From: Klebsiella planticola ATCC 33531
Lineage (GTDB): Bacteria > Pseudomonadota > Gammaproteobacteria > Enterobacterales > Enterobacteriaceae
NCBI RefSeq assembly: GCF_000735435.1
Contig: NZ_JMPP01000013.1
Span: forward strand, 30,878-94,877
Direction: 5' to 3'
DNA: 64,000 bases
Part shown: positions 1 to 8,919 of the stretch, one piece after another
Layout of the letters: every line of letters begins with the position of its first letter
Numbering within the stretch: position 1 is the stretch's first letter
Position numbers and translations under genes: made by a program
Notes under the pieces: model-generated
Database searches by the model: none
What the model was told of the DNA's origin: nothing
Seen by the model: only the letters and a program-made list of their open reading frames with translations

Positions 1-240
1 GAGAAGAAAGACGATCGTAGCTGGATGATTCAGTGCGGCTCCTTTAAAGGCGCAGAACAGGCGGAAACCGTTCGGGCGCAGCTGGCGTTTGAAGGGTTCT
101 CCTCACACATTACCACCAACAATGGCTGGAATCGCGTGGTCATTGGGCCGCTGAAAGGCAAGGAGAGCGCCAACGATATGATCACTCGCCTGAAGATGGC
201 CGGACACGCAAACTGCATTCGTCTCGCCGCCAGGGGTTGA
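1..240 (+). CDS. ftsN: Cell division protein FtsN, C-terminal SPOR domain (partial)
   Basis: Only the last 79 codons are present, open at the left edge and ending in TGA. The residues (SWMIQCGSFKGAEQAE..., then RVVIGPLKGKESANDM...) form the SPOR fold, which binds denuded peptidoglycan glycan strands at the septum. FtsN is an essential late divisome protein with an N-terminal membrane anchor that lies outside the window. Its position just upstream of hslVU is the conserved enterobacterial arrangement. The stop codon overlaps the -35 element of the hslVU heat-shock promoter. Confidence 0.93.
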   Translation, partial: EKKDDRSWMIQCGSFKGAEQAETVRAQLAFEGFSSHITTNNGWNRVVIGPLKGKESANDMITRLKMAGHANCIRLAARG

Positions 241-263
241 AACCCCAAAAATCCCCCCCATCT
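237..263 (+). promoter_or_regulatory. Sigma-32 (heat-shock) promoter of hslVU
   Basis: A TTGAAA element (237-242) and a CCCCATCT element (256-263) are separated by 13 bases, which fits the RpoH consensus. The -35 overlaps the end of ftsN. hslVU is a known heat-shock operon, so the site agrees with its biology. Confidence 0.8.
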
Positions 264-277
264 ATAATTGCATTCTG

Positions 278-296
278 CCCCGCGTGAAGCGCGGGG
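278..296 (+). other. 5'UTR stem-loop upstream of hslV
   Basis: A perfect 7-bp GC stem (CCCCGCG / CGCGGGG) closes a 5-base loop between the heat-shock promoter and the hslV start. No T-run follows, so it is not a terminator. A 5' hairpin here could stabilise the transcript, as has been proposed for E. coli hslVU. Confidence 0.55.
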
Positions 297-331
297 CCCC
301 TATTCCGCTTTTGTAACCAAGGGGTCTGCTC

Positions 332-862
332 GTGACAACAATAGTTAGTGTTCGCCGTAACGGCCATGTGGTTATTGCCGGTGATGGCCAGGCCACGCTT
401 GGCAATACCGTCATGAAAGGTAACGTGAAAAAAGTGCGTCGTCTCTACAACGACAAAGTGATCGCGGGCTTCGCCGGCGGCACCGCCGACGCCTTCACGC
501 TGTTTGAACTGTTTGAACGTAAACTGGAAATGCATCAGGGCCACCTGGTCAAAGCCGCCGTGGAACTGGCGAAAGACTGGCGTACCGATCGTATGCTGCG
601 CAAACTGGAAGCTCTGCTGGCCGTGGCGGATGAAAACGCTTCGCTCATCATCACCGGTAACGGTGACGTGGTGCAGCCAGAAAACGACCTGATTGCTATC
701 GGCTCCGGTGGTCCCTACGCTCAGGCCGCTGCCCGCGCTCTGCTGGAAAATACCGATATGAGCGCACGCGATATCGCAGAGAAGGCGTTGAATATTGCAG
801 GTGATATCTGCATTTATACCAACCATTTCCACACCATCGAAGAATTAGCCTCTAAAGCGTAA
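332..862 (+). CDS. hslV: ATP-dependent protease peptidase subunit HslV (ClpQ)
   Basis: A 176-residue proteasome-beta-like threonine peptidase, the same length as the E. coli protein. It forms a double hexamer capped by HslU and degrades unfolded and regulatory proteins in the cytoplasm. The start is GTG, giving MTTIV...; removal of Met exposes Thr2 as the catalytic nucleophile, which fixes this start. The GDGQATLG segment near the N terminus and [14 protein letters not shown] near residue 127 are conserved family blocks. hslU follows after 9 bases, so the two form one heat-shock operon. Confidence 0.97.
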   Translation: MTTIVSVRRNGHVVIAGDGQATLGNTVMKGNVKKVRRLYNDKVIAGFAGGTADAFTLFELFERKLEMHQGHLVKAAVELAKDWRTDRMLRKLEALLAVADENASLIITGNGDVVQPENDLIAIGSGGPYAQAAARALLENTDMSARDIAEKALNIAGDICIYTNHFHTIEELASKA

Positions 863-871
863 GGATCTCCC

Positions 872-2206
872 ATGTCTGAAATGACCCCACGCGAAATTGT
901 CAGCGAACTGGACAAACATATTATCGGTCAGGACGCGGCGAAGCGTTCTGTCGCTATCGCGCTGCGTAACCGCTGGCGCCGTATGCAGCTGAACGAAGAG
1001 CTGCGTCACGAAGTCACGCCGAAAAACATTCTGATGATCGGTCCGACCGGTGTGGGTAAAACGGAAATTGCCCGTCGTCTGGCGAAACTGGCCAACGCGC
1101 CGTTCATCAAAGTTGAAGCCACAAAATTCACCGAAGTGGGCTATGTCGGGAAAGAAGTGGATTCGATTATCCGCGACCTGACCGATGCGGCGATCAAAAT
1201 GGTCCGCATGCAGTCCATCGATAAAAACCGCTATCGCGCGGAAGAACTGGCGGAAGAGCGCATTCTTGATGTGCTGATCCCGCCGGCAAAAAACAACTGG
1301 GGCCAGGCTGAACAGCCTCAGGAACCGTCTGCTGCACGTCAGGCATTCCGCAAAAAACTGCGTGAAGGCCAGCTCGACGATAAAGAAATCGAGATCGATC
1401 TCGCCGCCGCACCGATGGGCGTGGAAATCATGTCCCCTCCGGGCATGGAAGAGATGACCAGCCAGCTGCAGTCGATGTTCCAGAACCTCGGCGGCCAGAA
1501 GCAAAAGCCGCGCAAGCTGAAAATCAAAGACGCAATGAAGCTGCTGATCGAAGAAGAAGCGGCGAAGCTGGTCAACCCGGAAGAGCTTAAGCAGGACGCC
1601 ATCGATGCCGTTGAACAGCACGGTATCGTGTTTATCGACGAAATCGACAAAATCTGTAAGCGCGGCGGCAACAGCTCCGGCCCGGATGTCTCTCGCGAAG
1701 GCGTACAGCGCGACCTGCTGCCGCTGGTCGAAGGCTGCACCGTGTCGACTAAGCACGGGATGGTGAAAACCGACCACATTCTGTTTATCGCCTCTGGCGC
1801 ATTCCAGGTGGCCAGTCCGTCTGACCTGATCCCTGAACTGCAGGGCCGTCTGCCGATTCGCGTCGAGCTGAAAGCGCTGACGACGGAAGATTTCGAGCGC
1901 ATCCTGACCGAGCCGAACGCCTCCATCACCGTCCAGTACAAAGCCCTGATGGCGACCGAAGGCGTCAACATCGAGTTTACGGAAGACGGCATCAAGCGTA
2001 TTGCGCAGGCGGCATGGCAGGTTAACGAAACCACCGAAAACATCGGTGCACGTCGCCTGCACACCGTACTGGAGCGTCTGATTGAAGACATCTCCTTTGA
2101 CGCCAGTGAAATGGGTGGTCAGAGCATTATTATTGATGCCGAGTATGTCGGTAAGCATCTGGATGTGCTGGTGGCGGATGAAGATCTGAGCCGTTTTATC
2201 CTATAA
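872..2206 (+). CDS. hslU: HslU (ClpY) AAA+ unfoldase subunit of the HslVU protease
   Basis: A 444-residue AAA+ ATPase of the HslU family that unfolds substrates and feeds them to HslV. Visible motifs are Walker A GPTGVGKT (57-64), the pore-loop GYVG (90-93), a helical I-domain insert of about 130 residues, and Walker B with [10 protein letters not shown] near residue 250. Sensor and C-terminal motifs include [13 protein letters not shown]. It ends in SRFIL, close to the family C terminus that docks in HslV. A spacer of nine bases containing AAGGAT separates it from hslV. A strong terminator follows. Confidence 0.97.
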   Translation: MSEMTPREIVSELDKHIIGQDAAKRSVAIALRNRWRRMQLNEELRHEVTPKNILMIGPTGVGKTEIARRLAKLANAPFIKVEATKFTEVGYVGKEVDSIIRDLTDAAIKMVRMQSIDKNRYRAEELAEERILDVLIPPAKNNWGQAEQPQEPSAARQAFRKKLREGQLDDKEIEIDLAAAPMGVEIMSPPGMEEMTSQLQSMFQNLGGQKQKPRKLKIKDAMKLLIEEEAAKLVNPEELKQDAIDAVEQHGIVFIDEIDKICKRGGNSSGPDVSREGVQRDLLPLVEGCTVSTKHGMVKTDHILFIASGAFQVASPSDLIPELQGRLPIRVELKALTTEDFERILTEPNASITVQYKALMATEGVNIEFTEDGIKRIAQAAWQVNETTENIGARRLHTVLERLIEDISFDASEMGGQSIIIDAEYVGKHLDVLVADEDLSRFIL

Positions 2207-2237
2207 TCCGGTTCAATGTATTTTCATCACAATCGAT

Positions 2238-2263
2238 GGGGCTATATATAGCCCCATTTTTTT
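2238..2263 (+). terminator. Rho-independent terminator of hslVU
   Basis: A GC-containing palindrome (GGGGCTA-TATA-TAGCCCC) is followed by an A and seven T residues. It ends hslVU 12 bases before the menA start, so menA needs its own promoter or readthrough. Confidence 0.85.
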
Positions 2264-2274
2264 GGCCAGGAATT

Positions 2275-3201
2275 ATGACTGAACAACCGATAAACCGAAC
2301 CCAGGCCTGGCTGGAAAGCCTGCGGCCAAAAACGCTACCGCTGGCCTTTTCCGCCATTGTTGTCGGTACGACGCTCGCGTGGCAGCAGGGGTACTTCGAT
2401 CCCTGGGTCGCGCTGCTGGCGCTGATCACCGCCGGCCTGCTACAAATCTTATCCAACCTGGCCAACGATTATGGCGATGCCGTTAAGGGCAGCGATAAAC
2501 CCGACCGTATCGGGCCGCTACGCGGCATGCAAAAAGGGGCCATTACCCAGGCGCAGATGAAACGCGCGCTGATCGTTACCGTGGTGCTGATTTGCCTCTC
2601 CGGGCTGGCACTGTTGTTCTGCGCCTGGCAGACGATGGCCGATTTTATTGGTTTCATGGTGCTGGGGAGTTTAGCGATTATCGCCGCGATCACCTACACC
2701 GTCGGCACCCGGCCCTATGGCTATATCGGCCTTGGCGATATCTCGGTGCTGGTGTTCTTTGGCTGGCTTAGCGTCGCAGGGAGCTGGTATCTCCAGGCCC
2801 ACACGATTGAAGCAACCATTTTCCTCCCCGCCACCGCCTGTGGTCTGTTAGCCGCCGCGGTGCTGAATATCAATAATCTGCGCGATATCGACAGCGACAG
2901 AGAGAACGGCAAAAACACGCTGGCAGTACGTCTGGGGCCGCTCAACGCCCGCCGCTATCACACTTGCCTGCTCATCGGCGCGCCGCTGTGCCTGGCGCTG
3001 TTTACTCTGATTTCTCTGCATAACCCATGGGGTTGGCTGTTCCTGCTCGCCACGCCGCTGCTGGTGAAGCAGGCGCGATTTGTGATGCGCGAGCGCGAGC
3101 CGGTGGCGATGCGCCCGATGCTGGAACGCACGGTGAAAGCCGCGCTGTTGACCAACCTGCTGTTTGTCATTGGGATTATTTGCAGCAAGCTGGTGGGTTA
3201 A
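2275..3201 (+). CDS. menA: 1,4-dihydroxy-2-naphthoate polyprenyltransferase MenA
   Basis: A 308-residue integral membrane UbiA-family prenyltransferase that attaches an octaprenyl chain to DHNA, the membrane step of menaquinone synthesis. Both Asp-rich motifs are visible: NDYGDAVKGSD (64-74) and RDIDSD (203-208); these bind Mg-diphosphate. About eight or nine hydrophobic spans alternate with short loops. I chose the ATG giving MTEQPINRTQ because it gives the E. coli length and homology; an upstream in-frame ATG lies inside the hslVU terminator. Menaquinone fits the anaerobic respiration genes elsewhere in the window. Confidence 0.96.
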   Translation: MTEQPINRTQAWLESLRPKTLPLAFSAIVVGTTLAWQQGYFDPWVALLALITAGLLQILSNLANDYGDAVKGSDKPDRIGPLRGMQKGAITQAQMKRALIVTVVLICLSGLALLFCAWQTMADFIGFMVLGSLAIIAAITYTVGTRPYGYIGLGDISVLVFFGWLSVAGSWYLQAHTIEATIFLPATACGLLAAAVLNINNLRDIDSDRENGKNTLAVRLGPLNARRYHTCLLIGAPLCLALFTLISLHNPWGWLFLLATPLLVKQARFVMREREPVAMRPMLERTVKAALLTNLLFVIGIICSKLVG

Positions 3202-3293
3202 CTGACAAATATCAATTAACAATTGATGATTTTGCCAACAATACGATTCGCGAGATATACTAAAATCTCTCGCAGCAACTGAACGTTAAGCCT

Positions 3294-3779
3294 ATGAAAT
3301 ACGATACTTCCGAGCTTTGTGACATCTACCAGGAGGATGTCAACGTAGTGGAACCTCTGTTCTCCAACTTTGGGGGGCGGTCGTCGTTTGGTGGACAAAT
3401 CATCACGGTGAAATGTTTCGAGGATAACGGGTTGCTATACGATATGCTCGAACAGAACGGCCGTGGTCACATCTTGCTGATCGATGGCGGGGGTTCCGTC
3501 CGACGTGCGTTGATTGACGCTGACCTGGCGCGTCTTGCCGTACAAAATGAGTGGGAAGGGATTGTCGTCTATGGCGCGGTGCGTCAGGTTGACGACCTTG
3601 AAGACCTGGATATTGGCATCCAGGCGCTGGCCGCCATTCCCGTGGGGGCCGCTGGTGAAGGTATCGGCGAAAGCGATGTACGCGTCAATTTCGGCGGTGT
3701 GACCTTCTTCTCCGGTGACCATCTGTATGCCGATAATACCGGGATCATCCTGTCCGAGGATGCACTGGATATCGAATAA
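3294..3779 (+). CDS. rraA: Ribonuclease E activity regulator RraA
   Basis: A 161-residue protein matching E. coli RraA in length and sequence (starts [20 protein letters not shown]). RraA trimers bind the C-terminal scaffold of RNase E and inhibit RNA decay. The fold is that of the RraA/DlpA family, related to 4-hydroxy-4-methyl-2-oxoglutarate aldolases. It lies 92 bases after menA, the standard menA-rraA pair. In K-12 the next gene would be zapB on the other strand; here the neighbour is pfkA. Confidence 0.96.
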   Translation: MKYDTSELCDIYQEDVNVVEPLFSNFGGRSSFGGQIITVKCFEDNGLLYDMLEQNGRGHILLIDGGGSVRRALIDADLARLAVQNEWEGIVVYGAVRQVDDLEDLDIGIQALAAIPVGAAGEGIGESDVRVNFGGVTFFSGDHLYADNTGIILSEDALDIE

Positions 3780-3793
3780 CCTGCCCACTAATA

Positions 3794-3824
3794 AAAAAGG
3801 CCTTCTCTCTGAGAAGGCCTTTTT
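3794..3824. terminator. Bidirectional terminator between rraA and pfkA
   Basis: AAAAAGGCCTTCTC and GAGAAGGCCTTTTT flank a 3-base loop. The A-run and T-run make it functional in both directions, serving the convergent genes rraA (+) and pfkA (-). Confidence 0.88.
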
Positions 3825-3842
3825 GTTTGTGTCACGCCAGAA

Positions 3843-4805
3843 TTAGTACAGTTTCTTCGCGCAATCCAGCCAGTCATTTTTGAACGGACGCTTCATGTTC
3901 TCGATAGCGTCGATGATGTCGTGGTGCACCAGCTTCTCGTTCTGAATACCGACGCAGCGGCCACCAAATCCCTGCTGCAGCAGTTCAATGGCGTAGGCGC
4001 CCATGCGCGAGGCCAGAATACGGTCATAAGGAACCGGGGAACCGCCGCGCTGAATGTGGCCCAGAACGGTCGCACGGGTTTCACGGCCGGTTTCTTTCTC
4101 AATGTAGTGCGCCAGCTCGTCCACGTCGCACATATGTTCGGTAATGGCCACGATAGCGTGCTTCTTACCTTTGGCGATGCCCGCTTTGATTTCAGCAACC
4201 AGATCGTCACGCGTGTATTCCACTTCCGGCACCATGATGAATTCACAGCCGCCGGCAATCGCCGCAGCCAGAGTCAGGTCGCCGCAGTAACGTCCCATCA
4301 CTTCAACAACCGAAATACGCTGGTGGGAAGAAGAGGTATCGCGAAGGCGGTCAATGGCTTCCACCACGGTGCTCAGCGCGGTAAAGAATCCGATGGTGTA
4401 GTCAGTGCCTTTGATATCGTTATCGATGGTGCCAGGCAGGCCGATGCACGGGAAGCCCATCTCAGTCAGGCGCATCGCCCCCATGTAAGAGCCATCGCCG
4501 CCGATAACGACCAGCGCATCCAGGCCACGCTTTTTCATGTTCTCGAGCGCCACGGCGCGAATATGCTCTTCGCGGAACTCCGGGAAGCGTGCTGACCCGA
4601 GGAAAGTGCCGCCGCGGTTGATCATGTCAGAAACGCTATAGCGGTCGAGCTGAACCATGCGATCTTCATACAGGCCGAGGTAACCGTCATAGATTCCAAA
4701 AACTTCCAGACCTTCCGTTAATGCTGCGCGCACAACGCCGCGAATTGCTGCGTTCATGCCCGGAGCATCACCGCCACTTGTCAATACACCGATTTTCTTA
4801 ATCAT
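3843..4805 (-). CDS. pfkA: ATP-dependent 6-phosphofructokinase I
   Basis: A 320-residue group A phosphofructokinase, the committed step of glycolysis (fructose 6-phosphate to fructose 1,6-bisphosphate). Visible motifs are the N-terminal [11 protein letters not shown], the ATP-site GGDGS near 102-106, and PGTIDND carrying the catalytic Asp (128 counting Met). [16 protein letters not shown] and GHIQRGGSP hold the fructose-6-phosphate-binding Arg and His residues. All key residues are intact, in contrast to the paralog at 33945-34925. A Cra operator lies in its promoter region. Its usual K-12 downstream neighbour sbp is absent. Confidence 0.97.
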   Translation of the reverse strand: MIKKIGVLTSGGDAPGMNAAIRGVVRAALTEGLEVFGIYDGYLGLYEDRMVQLDRYSVSDMINRGGTFLGSARFPEFREEHIRAVALENMKKRGLDALVVIGGDGSYMGAMRLTEMGFPCIGLPGTIDNDIKGTDYTIGFFTALSTVVEAIDRLRDTSSSHQRISVVEVMGRYCGDLTLAAAIAGGCEFIMVPEVEYTRDDLVAEIKAGIAKGKKHAIVAITEHMCDVDELAHYIEKETGRETRATVLGHIQRGGSPVPYDRILASRMGAYAIELLQQGFGGRCVGIQNEKLVHHDIIDAIENMKRPFKNDWLDCAKKLY

Positions 4806-4889
4806 GACTACCTCTGAACTTAGGAAGCAAAAAATAATCCTGTTGCCTGAAGCGCTCCTTCACCAGGAGTGCACGACGATAATTGCAAT

Positions 4890-4924
4890 AGTATATCAAA
4901 CGCTTCTGGCTGAATTGATTCAGG
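4890..4924 (-). promoter_or_regulatory. pfkA promoter with a Cra (FruR) operator
   Basis: On the minus strand a TATACT -10 hexamer (4890-4895) lies just downstream of the palindrome GCTGAATTGATTCAGG (4909-4924). The palindrome closely matches the Cra consensus GCTGAAWCGWTTCAGC. The box covers the -35 zone, where bound Cra would repress. E. coli pfkA is a known Cra target. Confidence 0.75.
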
Positions 4925-5008
4925 TCAGACCAAATGGCGGTAATTTATACAAAAAATGCCGATCTGCCCCACACTTTTACATCGAGTTTACAGACTATAA
5001 CCCAAAGC

Positions 5009-5905
5009 TCAAAAAACGCCCTGCCGCGCCAGCGGCACCACAGAACAGGGATCCTGATGGATAATGACATCAGAACCCGGGAAACGGTGCAGAATCGCCT
5101 GCTCGACCTGATCGGCAATAACGTGTGCCTGAACCAGCGGGAGGTTATCTTCCATTTCCAAATGTATTTGAATAAAGCGAGTCGGCCCTGACTGCCGCGT
5201 CCGTAGATCGTGTGCCCCGCTGACGCCTGGCCATTCGGTCACGATATTGATAATTTCCTGACGTTCCTCGTCAGGAAGCGCGCGGTCTAATAACGACTGA
5301 ATGGCGTCATAACCCATACGCAGAGCGCTATATAAAATATAGATGCCAATCCCGAGAGCAAACAGCGCGTCGGCACGATGCCAACCATACCAGGAGAGAC
5401 CCAGCGCCACCAGAATTGCGCCGTTCATCATAACATCAGACTGATAATGAAGCATATCTGCTCGCACCGCCTGACTTTGCGTTTTTCTCACCACCCAACG
5501 CTGGAACGTTACCAGCACCAGCGTGCTGACCAGTGCGATCAGCGTCACGGCAATACCGACACCCGCCGCCTGCATCGGCTCCGGACGCGCCAGGTGCTGA
5601 ATACCGGTCAAAAACAGAAACAGAGCCGACCCGGAGATAAACATACTTTGTGCCAGCGCGGCCAACGATTCTGCCTTACCGTGGCCAAAAGTATGTTCCT
5701 CATCAGCGGGTTGAAGCGAATAACGCACGACCAGCAGATTCGTTAACGAGGCGGCAATATCCACCAGCGAGTCCACAAGCGCAGCCAGAATACTCACAGA
5801 CCCGGTGTACCACCACGCAAAAATCTTGATCAAAAGTAACGCGGACGCCATCACCGTCGCCGCAATAGCCGCACGGCTCACCAGCCGCCCATAAGATTGA
5901 TTCAT
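5009..5905 (-). CDS. fieF: Ferrous-iron and zinc efflux pump FieF (YiiP)
   Basis: A 298-residue cation diffusion facilitator exchanging cytoplasmic Fe(II)/Zn(II) for protons across the inner membrane as a homodimer. Six membrane helices occupy roughly residues 12-205, followed by a cytoplasmic metallochaperone-like domain. The transport-site residues are visible at E. coli positions: Asp45 and Asp49 in DSLVDIA, His153 and Asp157 in HYQSD. The C-terminal IHLEMEDNL and HQDP segments carry cytoplasmic zinc ligands. It sits between cpxP and pfkA as in K-12. Confidence 0.96.
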   Translation of the reverse strand: MNQSYGRLVSRAAIAATVMASALLLIKIFAWWYTGSVSILAALVDSLVDIAASLTNLLVVRYSLQPADEEHTFGHGKAESLAALAQSMFISGSALFLFLTGIQHLARPEPMQAAGVGIAVTLIALVSTLVLVTFQRWVVRKTQSQAVRADMLHYQSDVMMNGAILVALGLSWYGWHRADALFALGIGIYILYSALRMGYDAIQSLLDRALPDEERQEIINIVTEWPGVSGAHDLRTRQSGPTRFIQIHLEMEDNLPLVQAHVIADQVEQAILHRFPGSDVIIHQDPCSVVPLARQGVF

Positions 5906-5995
5906 ACATGCTCCTTTTCGGCGATGCGCTTAGTATAACCTGAACTTTTGTCGCCACGAGGAGCAAGGCGGGAGTCGTTTCGCTGAATGACAGGC

Positions 5996-6022
5996 AAAAA
6001 AAACCCCCACATCATGTGGGGG
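5996..6022 (-). terminator. Terminator of cpxP/CpxQ
   Basis: A 7-bp stem CCCCCAC/GTGGGGG with a 5-base loop is followed on the minus strand by eight T residues. It also forms the Hfq-binding 3' end of CpxQ. Confidence 0.88.
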
Positions 6023-6053
6023 AAGACAGGGATGGTGTCTATGGCAAGGAAAA
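5996..6053 (-). ncRNA. cpxQ: CpxQ, Hfq-dependent sRNA from the cpxP 3'UTR
   Basis: The 58 bases after the cpxP stop read TTTTCCTTGCCATAGACACC..., then a terminator hairpin and eight T residues. As I recall it, Salmonella/E. coli CpxQ is nearly identical, including the seed region. CpxQ is released from cpxP mRNA by RNase E and represses envelope-stress targets with Hfq. The 5' end is set by analogy with the known processing site and not by any sequence signal. Confidence 0.85.
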
Positions 6054-6062
6054 CAGGGTCTA

Positions 6063-6566
6063 CTACTGGGGTTGCACGGTATTGCTACTACTCGACAGCA
6101 TGGTTGCTGAACCTTTTTGCATCCTTGCAACCTCACGCAACTGATCCATTCGTTGCTGGTGTTTAGCATTAAGAACCGCTTGCTGCTCCGGCGTTAACAG
6201 GTGGTACATCTGGTTGCGAACCTTCGCCATTTCAATCTGGCGAGTAACCTGTTCCTGCGCCATTTTATTAGCCTGAGCGCGCACAGCGTTTTCATCAAAA
6301 TTTTCTGCGGTGACAAGACGATGCATTGTCTCCATTTCGCTAACATTAATGGGTTGCCTGTCATGGCGTGCCCGTTGCATAAGATCTCGTAACTGCTGGC
6401 GTTGCTGTTCGGTTAAACTTATGCCGTCAAACATATGACTCTGGCTGGTGCGCTGCGCCCCGTCGTCTCCAGGGAGCCAGTTAACGCTGGTAACGACTTC
6501 AGCGGCTTGGCTATATGCACTTAGCGCCAGCGTTGAGGCCATGACGGCAGCAATAACATTGCGCAT
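6063..6566 (-). CDS. cpxP: Periplasmic Cpx accessory and adaptor protein CpxP
   Basis: A 167-residue secreted protein. A Sec signal peptide covers about the first 21 residues, cut after SQAA. The mature helical protein has the two LTxxQ motifs (LTEQQRQQ and LTPEQQAV) that define the CpxP/Spy family. CpxP binds the CpxA sensor domain and damps signalling, and it delivers misfolded pilins to DegP. The ATG giving [11 protein letters not shown] is preferred over a GTG one codon upstream, since it matches the E. coli N terminus; GGGAG lies upstream of both. Transcribed divergently from cpxRA behind a CpxR box. Confidence 0.94.
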   Translation of the reverse strand: MRNVIAAVMASTLALSAYSQAAEVVTSVNWLPGDDGAQRTSQSHMFDGISLTEQQRQQLRDLMQRARHDRQPINVSEMETMHRLVTAENFDENAVRAQANKMAQEQVTRQIEMAKVRNQMYHLLTPEQQAVLNAKHQQRMDQLREVARMQKGSATMLSSSSNTVQPQ

Positions 6567-6651
6567 CACATACTCCCAATACGTTTGTGTCTGTGTAGCG
6601 ATTCAACGAGATACAGTCTACGATTCGGGCTGCAAACATGCGTCAGGGGGT

Positions 6652-6666
6652 GTAAAACAACGTAAA
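6652..6666 (-). promoter_or_regulatory. CpxR box in the cpxP-cpxR divergent region
   Basis: GTAAAACAACGTAAA is a perfect match to the CpxR-P consensus GTAAA-N5-GTAAA. It lies 86 bases upstream of cpxP and 56 bases upstream of cpxR, placed to activate cpxP and autoregulate cpxRA. Confidence 0.88.
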
Positions 6667-6721
6667 GTCATGGATTAGCGAGCCTTGATGACGTAATTTC
6701 TGCCTCGGAGGTATTTAAACA

Positions 6722-7420
6722 ATGAATAAAATCCTGTTAGTTGATGATGACCGGGAGCTCACCTCCCTGTTAAAAGAGCTGCTCGATATGGAAGGATTTA
6801 ACGTGCTCGTGGCCCATGACGGGGAACAGGCGCTGGCCCTTCTGGACGACAGCATCGATTTACTTTTGCTTGATGTGATGATGCCGAAGAAAAACGGTAT
6901 CGATACGCTTAAAGAGTTACGTCAGACACACCAGACCCCGGTTATCATGCTAACTGCCCGCGGCAGCGAGCTGGATCGCGTTCTCGGCCTCGAGCTGGGC
7001 GCCGATGATTACTTGCCTAAGCCCTTCAACGATCGTGAGCTGGTGGCGCGTATACGCGCGATTCTGCGCCGTTCTCACTGGAGTGAGCAGCAGCAAACCA
7101 CCGAAGTCGGTTCCCCGACGCTGGAAGTTGACGCCTTGAGCCTCAACCCCGGCCGCCAGGAAGCCAATTTCGATGGTCAGACCCTGGAGCTGACCGGCAC
7201 GGAGTTCACCCTGCTCTACCTGCTGGCGCAGCATCTTGGCCAGGTTGTCTCTCGTGAACATCTGAGCCAGGAAGTATTGGGAAAACGCCTGACGCCGTTC
7301 GATCGCGCCATCGACATGCATATTTCCAATCTGCGTCGTAAGCTGCCGGAACGCAAAGACGGCCATCCGTGGTTTAAAACCCTGCGTGGACGCGGCTACC
7401 TGATGGTTTCGGCTTCATGA
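6722..7420 (+). CDS. cpxR: Envelope-stress response regulator CpxR
   Basis: A 232-residue OmpR/PhoB-family regulator. The receiver domain (about 1-120) has the acidic pocket (VDDDRE), the phospho-acceptor Asp51 in LLLLDVMMP, and the conserved Lys of DDYLPKPF near 101. The winged-helix output domain (about 135-230) shows FDRAIDMHISNLRRKL and the RGRGYLM wing. CpxA phosphorylates it; targets include cpxP, degP and dsbA. GGAGG sits 10 bases before the ATG. It overlaps cpxA by ATGA, so translation is probably coupled. Confidence 0.97.
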   Translation: MNKILLVDDDRELTSLLKELLDMEGFNVLVAHDGEQALALLDDSIDLLLLDVMMPKKNGIDTLKELRQTHQTPVIMLTARGSELDRVLGLELGADDYLPKPFNDRELVARIRAILRRSHWSEQQQTTEVGSPTLEVDALSLNPGRQEANFDGQTLELTGTEFTLLYLLAQHLGQVVSREHLSQEVLGKRLTPFDRAIDMHISNLRRKLPERKDGHPWFKTLRGRGYLMVSAS

Positions 7421-8790
7421 TAGGAAGTTTAACCGCACGCATCTTCGCTATTTTCTGGCTCACGCTGGCGCTGGTGTTGATGCTGGTTCTGATGTTGCCC
7501 AAGCTGGACTCGCGCCAGATGACCGAACTGCTGGAGAGCGAACAGCGTCAGGGCACCATGATTGAACAGCACGTCGAGGCCGAACTGGCGACCGATCCCC
7601 CCAATGACCTGATGTGGTGGCGTCGGCTGTTTCGCGCTATCGATAAGTGGGCTCCGCCGGGACAGCGTTTACTGCTGGTCACCAGCGAAGGCCGCGTGAT
7701 CGGTGCAGAACGCAACGAAATGCAGATCATTCGTAACTTTATCGGCCAGGCCGATAATGCCGATCATCCGCAGAAAAAACGCTACGGCCGTCTGGAAATG
7801 GTCGGGCCGTTTTCCGTCAGGGATGGGGAAGATAATTACCAGCTCTATCTGATCCGCCCTGCCAGCACCTCCCAGTCCGATTTTATCAACCTGCTGTTCG
7901 ACCGCCCGCTGCTCCTGCTTATCGTCACGATGCTGGTCAGTTCGCCGCTGCTGCTGTGGCTGGCCTGGAGTCTGGCCAAACCGGCGCGCAAGTTGAAAAA
8001 CGCCGCCGATGAGGTCGCGCAAGGCAACCTGCGTCAACATCCGGAACTGGAAGCCGGCCCGCAGGAGTTTTTAGCCGCCGGGGCCAGTTTTAACCAGATG
8101 GTCACGGCGCTGGAGCGCATGATGACCGGTCAGCAGCGTCTGCTGTCCGATATTTCCCACGAGCTGCGTACGCCGCTTACGCGCCTGCAGCTGGGCACGG
8201 CCTTACTGCGCCGTCGCAGCGGCGAGAGCAAAGAGCTTGAGCGTATTGAGACCGAGGCCCACCGGCTGGACAGCATGATTAACGACCTGCTGGTGATGTC
8301 GCGCAATCAGGCGAATAACGCGCTGGTCAGTGAAACGGTGAAAGCCAATCAGCTGTGGGGCGAAGTACTGGATAACGCGGCGTTTGAAGCCGAGCAGGTT
8401 GGAAAATCCTTCACCGTCGAGTATCCGCCGGGCCCCTGGCCGCTGTACGGCAATCCTAATGCGCTGGAAAGCGCGCTGGAAAATATCGTCCGTAACGCGC
8501 TGCGCTACTCGCACACCAAAATTTCGGTCAGTTTTTCGGTGGATAAAGACGGCATCACGGTCAACGTCGATGATGATGGTCCGGGCGTCAGTCCGGAGGA
8601 TCGCGAGCAGATTTTCCGTCCGTTCTACCGTACCGACGAGGCGCGCGATCGCGAGTCCGGCGGCACCGGTCTGGGGCTGGCGATTGTCGAGGCCGCGATT
8701 CAGCAGCATCGCGGCTGGGTCAAAGCCGATGACAGCCCGTTAGGCGGTTTGCGGCTGACCATCTGGCTGCCGCTGTATAAGCGCACCTGA
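7417..8790 (+). CDS. cpxA: Envelope-stress sensor histidine kinase CpxA
   Basis: A 457-residue inner-membrane sensor. The first membrane helix covers about 8-28, the periplasmic PAS-like sensor about 29-163, and the second helix about 164-185. A HAMP linker follows (KPARKLKNAADEVAQG). The H-box DISHELRTPLTRLQ carries the phosphorylated His248. The catalytic domain has an N-box (NIVRNALRYS), G1 (DDGPGV) and G2 (GGTGLGLAI). It detects misfolded envelope proteins, relieved of CpxP, and phosphorylates CpxR. Same length as the E. coli protein. Confidence 0.97.
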   Translation: MIGSLTARIFAIFWLTLALVLMLVLMLPKLDSRQMTELLESEQRQGTMIEQHVEAELATDPPNDLMWWRRLFRAIDKWAPPGQRLLLVTSEGRVIGAERNEMQIIRNFIGQADNADHPQKKRYGRLEMVGPFSVRDGEDNYQLYLIRPASTSQSDFINLLFDRPLLLLIVTMLVSSPLLLWLAWSLAKPARKLKNAADEVAQGNLRQHPELEAGPQEFLAAGASFNQMVTALERMMTGQQRLLSDISHELRTPLTRLQLGTALLRRRSGESKELERIETEAHRLDSMINDLLVMSRNQANNALVSETVKANQLWGEVLDNAAFEAEQVGKSFTVEYPPGPWPLYGNPNALESALENIVRNALRYSHTKISVSFSVDKDGITVNVDDDGPGVSPEDREQIFRPFYRTDEARDRESGGTGLGLAIVEAAIQQHRGWVKADDSPLGGLRLTIWLPLYKRT

Positions 8791-8799
8791 TCGCTCTTC

Positions 8800-8884
8800 T
8801 CCGGCTTATGCTGCGCTTCGCCGGGCTACAACAACCGTCCACAGACGGGTAGCCCGGACAGGCGCAGCGCGCCGCTTCCGGGAT
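8800..8884. repeat. REP/BIME-type palindromic repeat
   Basis: Two oppositely oriented GC-rich REP-like units (CCGGCTTATGCTGCGCTTCG... and ...GGCGCAGCGCGCCGCTTCCG) flank GGGCTACAACAACCGT. They lie between the convergent genes cpxA and yiiM. Related units occur at 16411, 22138, 30054 and 56276. Confidence 0.7.
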
Positions 8885-8919
8885 AATTCGCAGCCAGCGC
8901 CTCCGGCGATATCGGCGAA

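Noticed and set aside
845..2158. Long 437-codon open frame on the minus strand across hslU
   Set aside because: It is an antisense shadow of a highly codon-biased gene, with no homology I recognise and no ribosome-binding site. Similar long shadows lie opposite glnA (48862-50244) and rhaA (15451-16476).
8800..8884. CRISPR-like repeats among the GC-rich intergenic repeats
   Set aside because: The units are palindromic, unevenly spread between unrelated genes and occur singly or as inverted pairs, as REP elements do. No regularly spaced direct repeats or cas genes are present.
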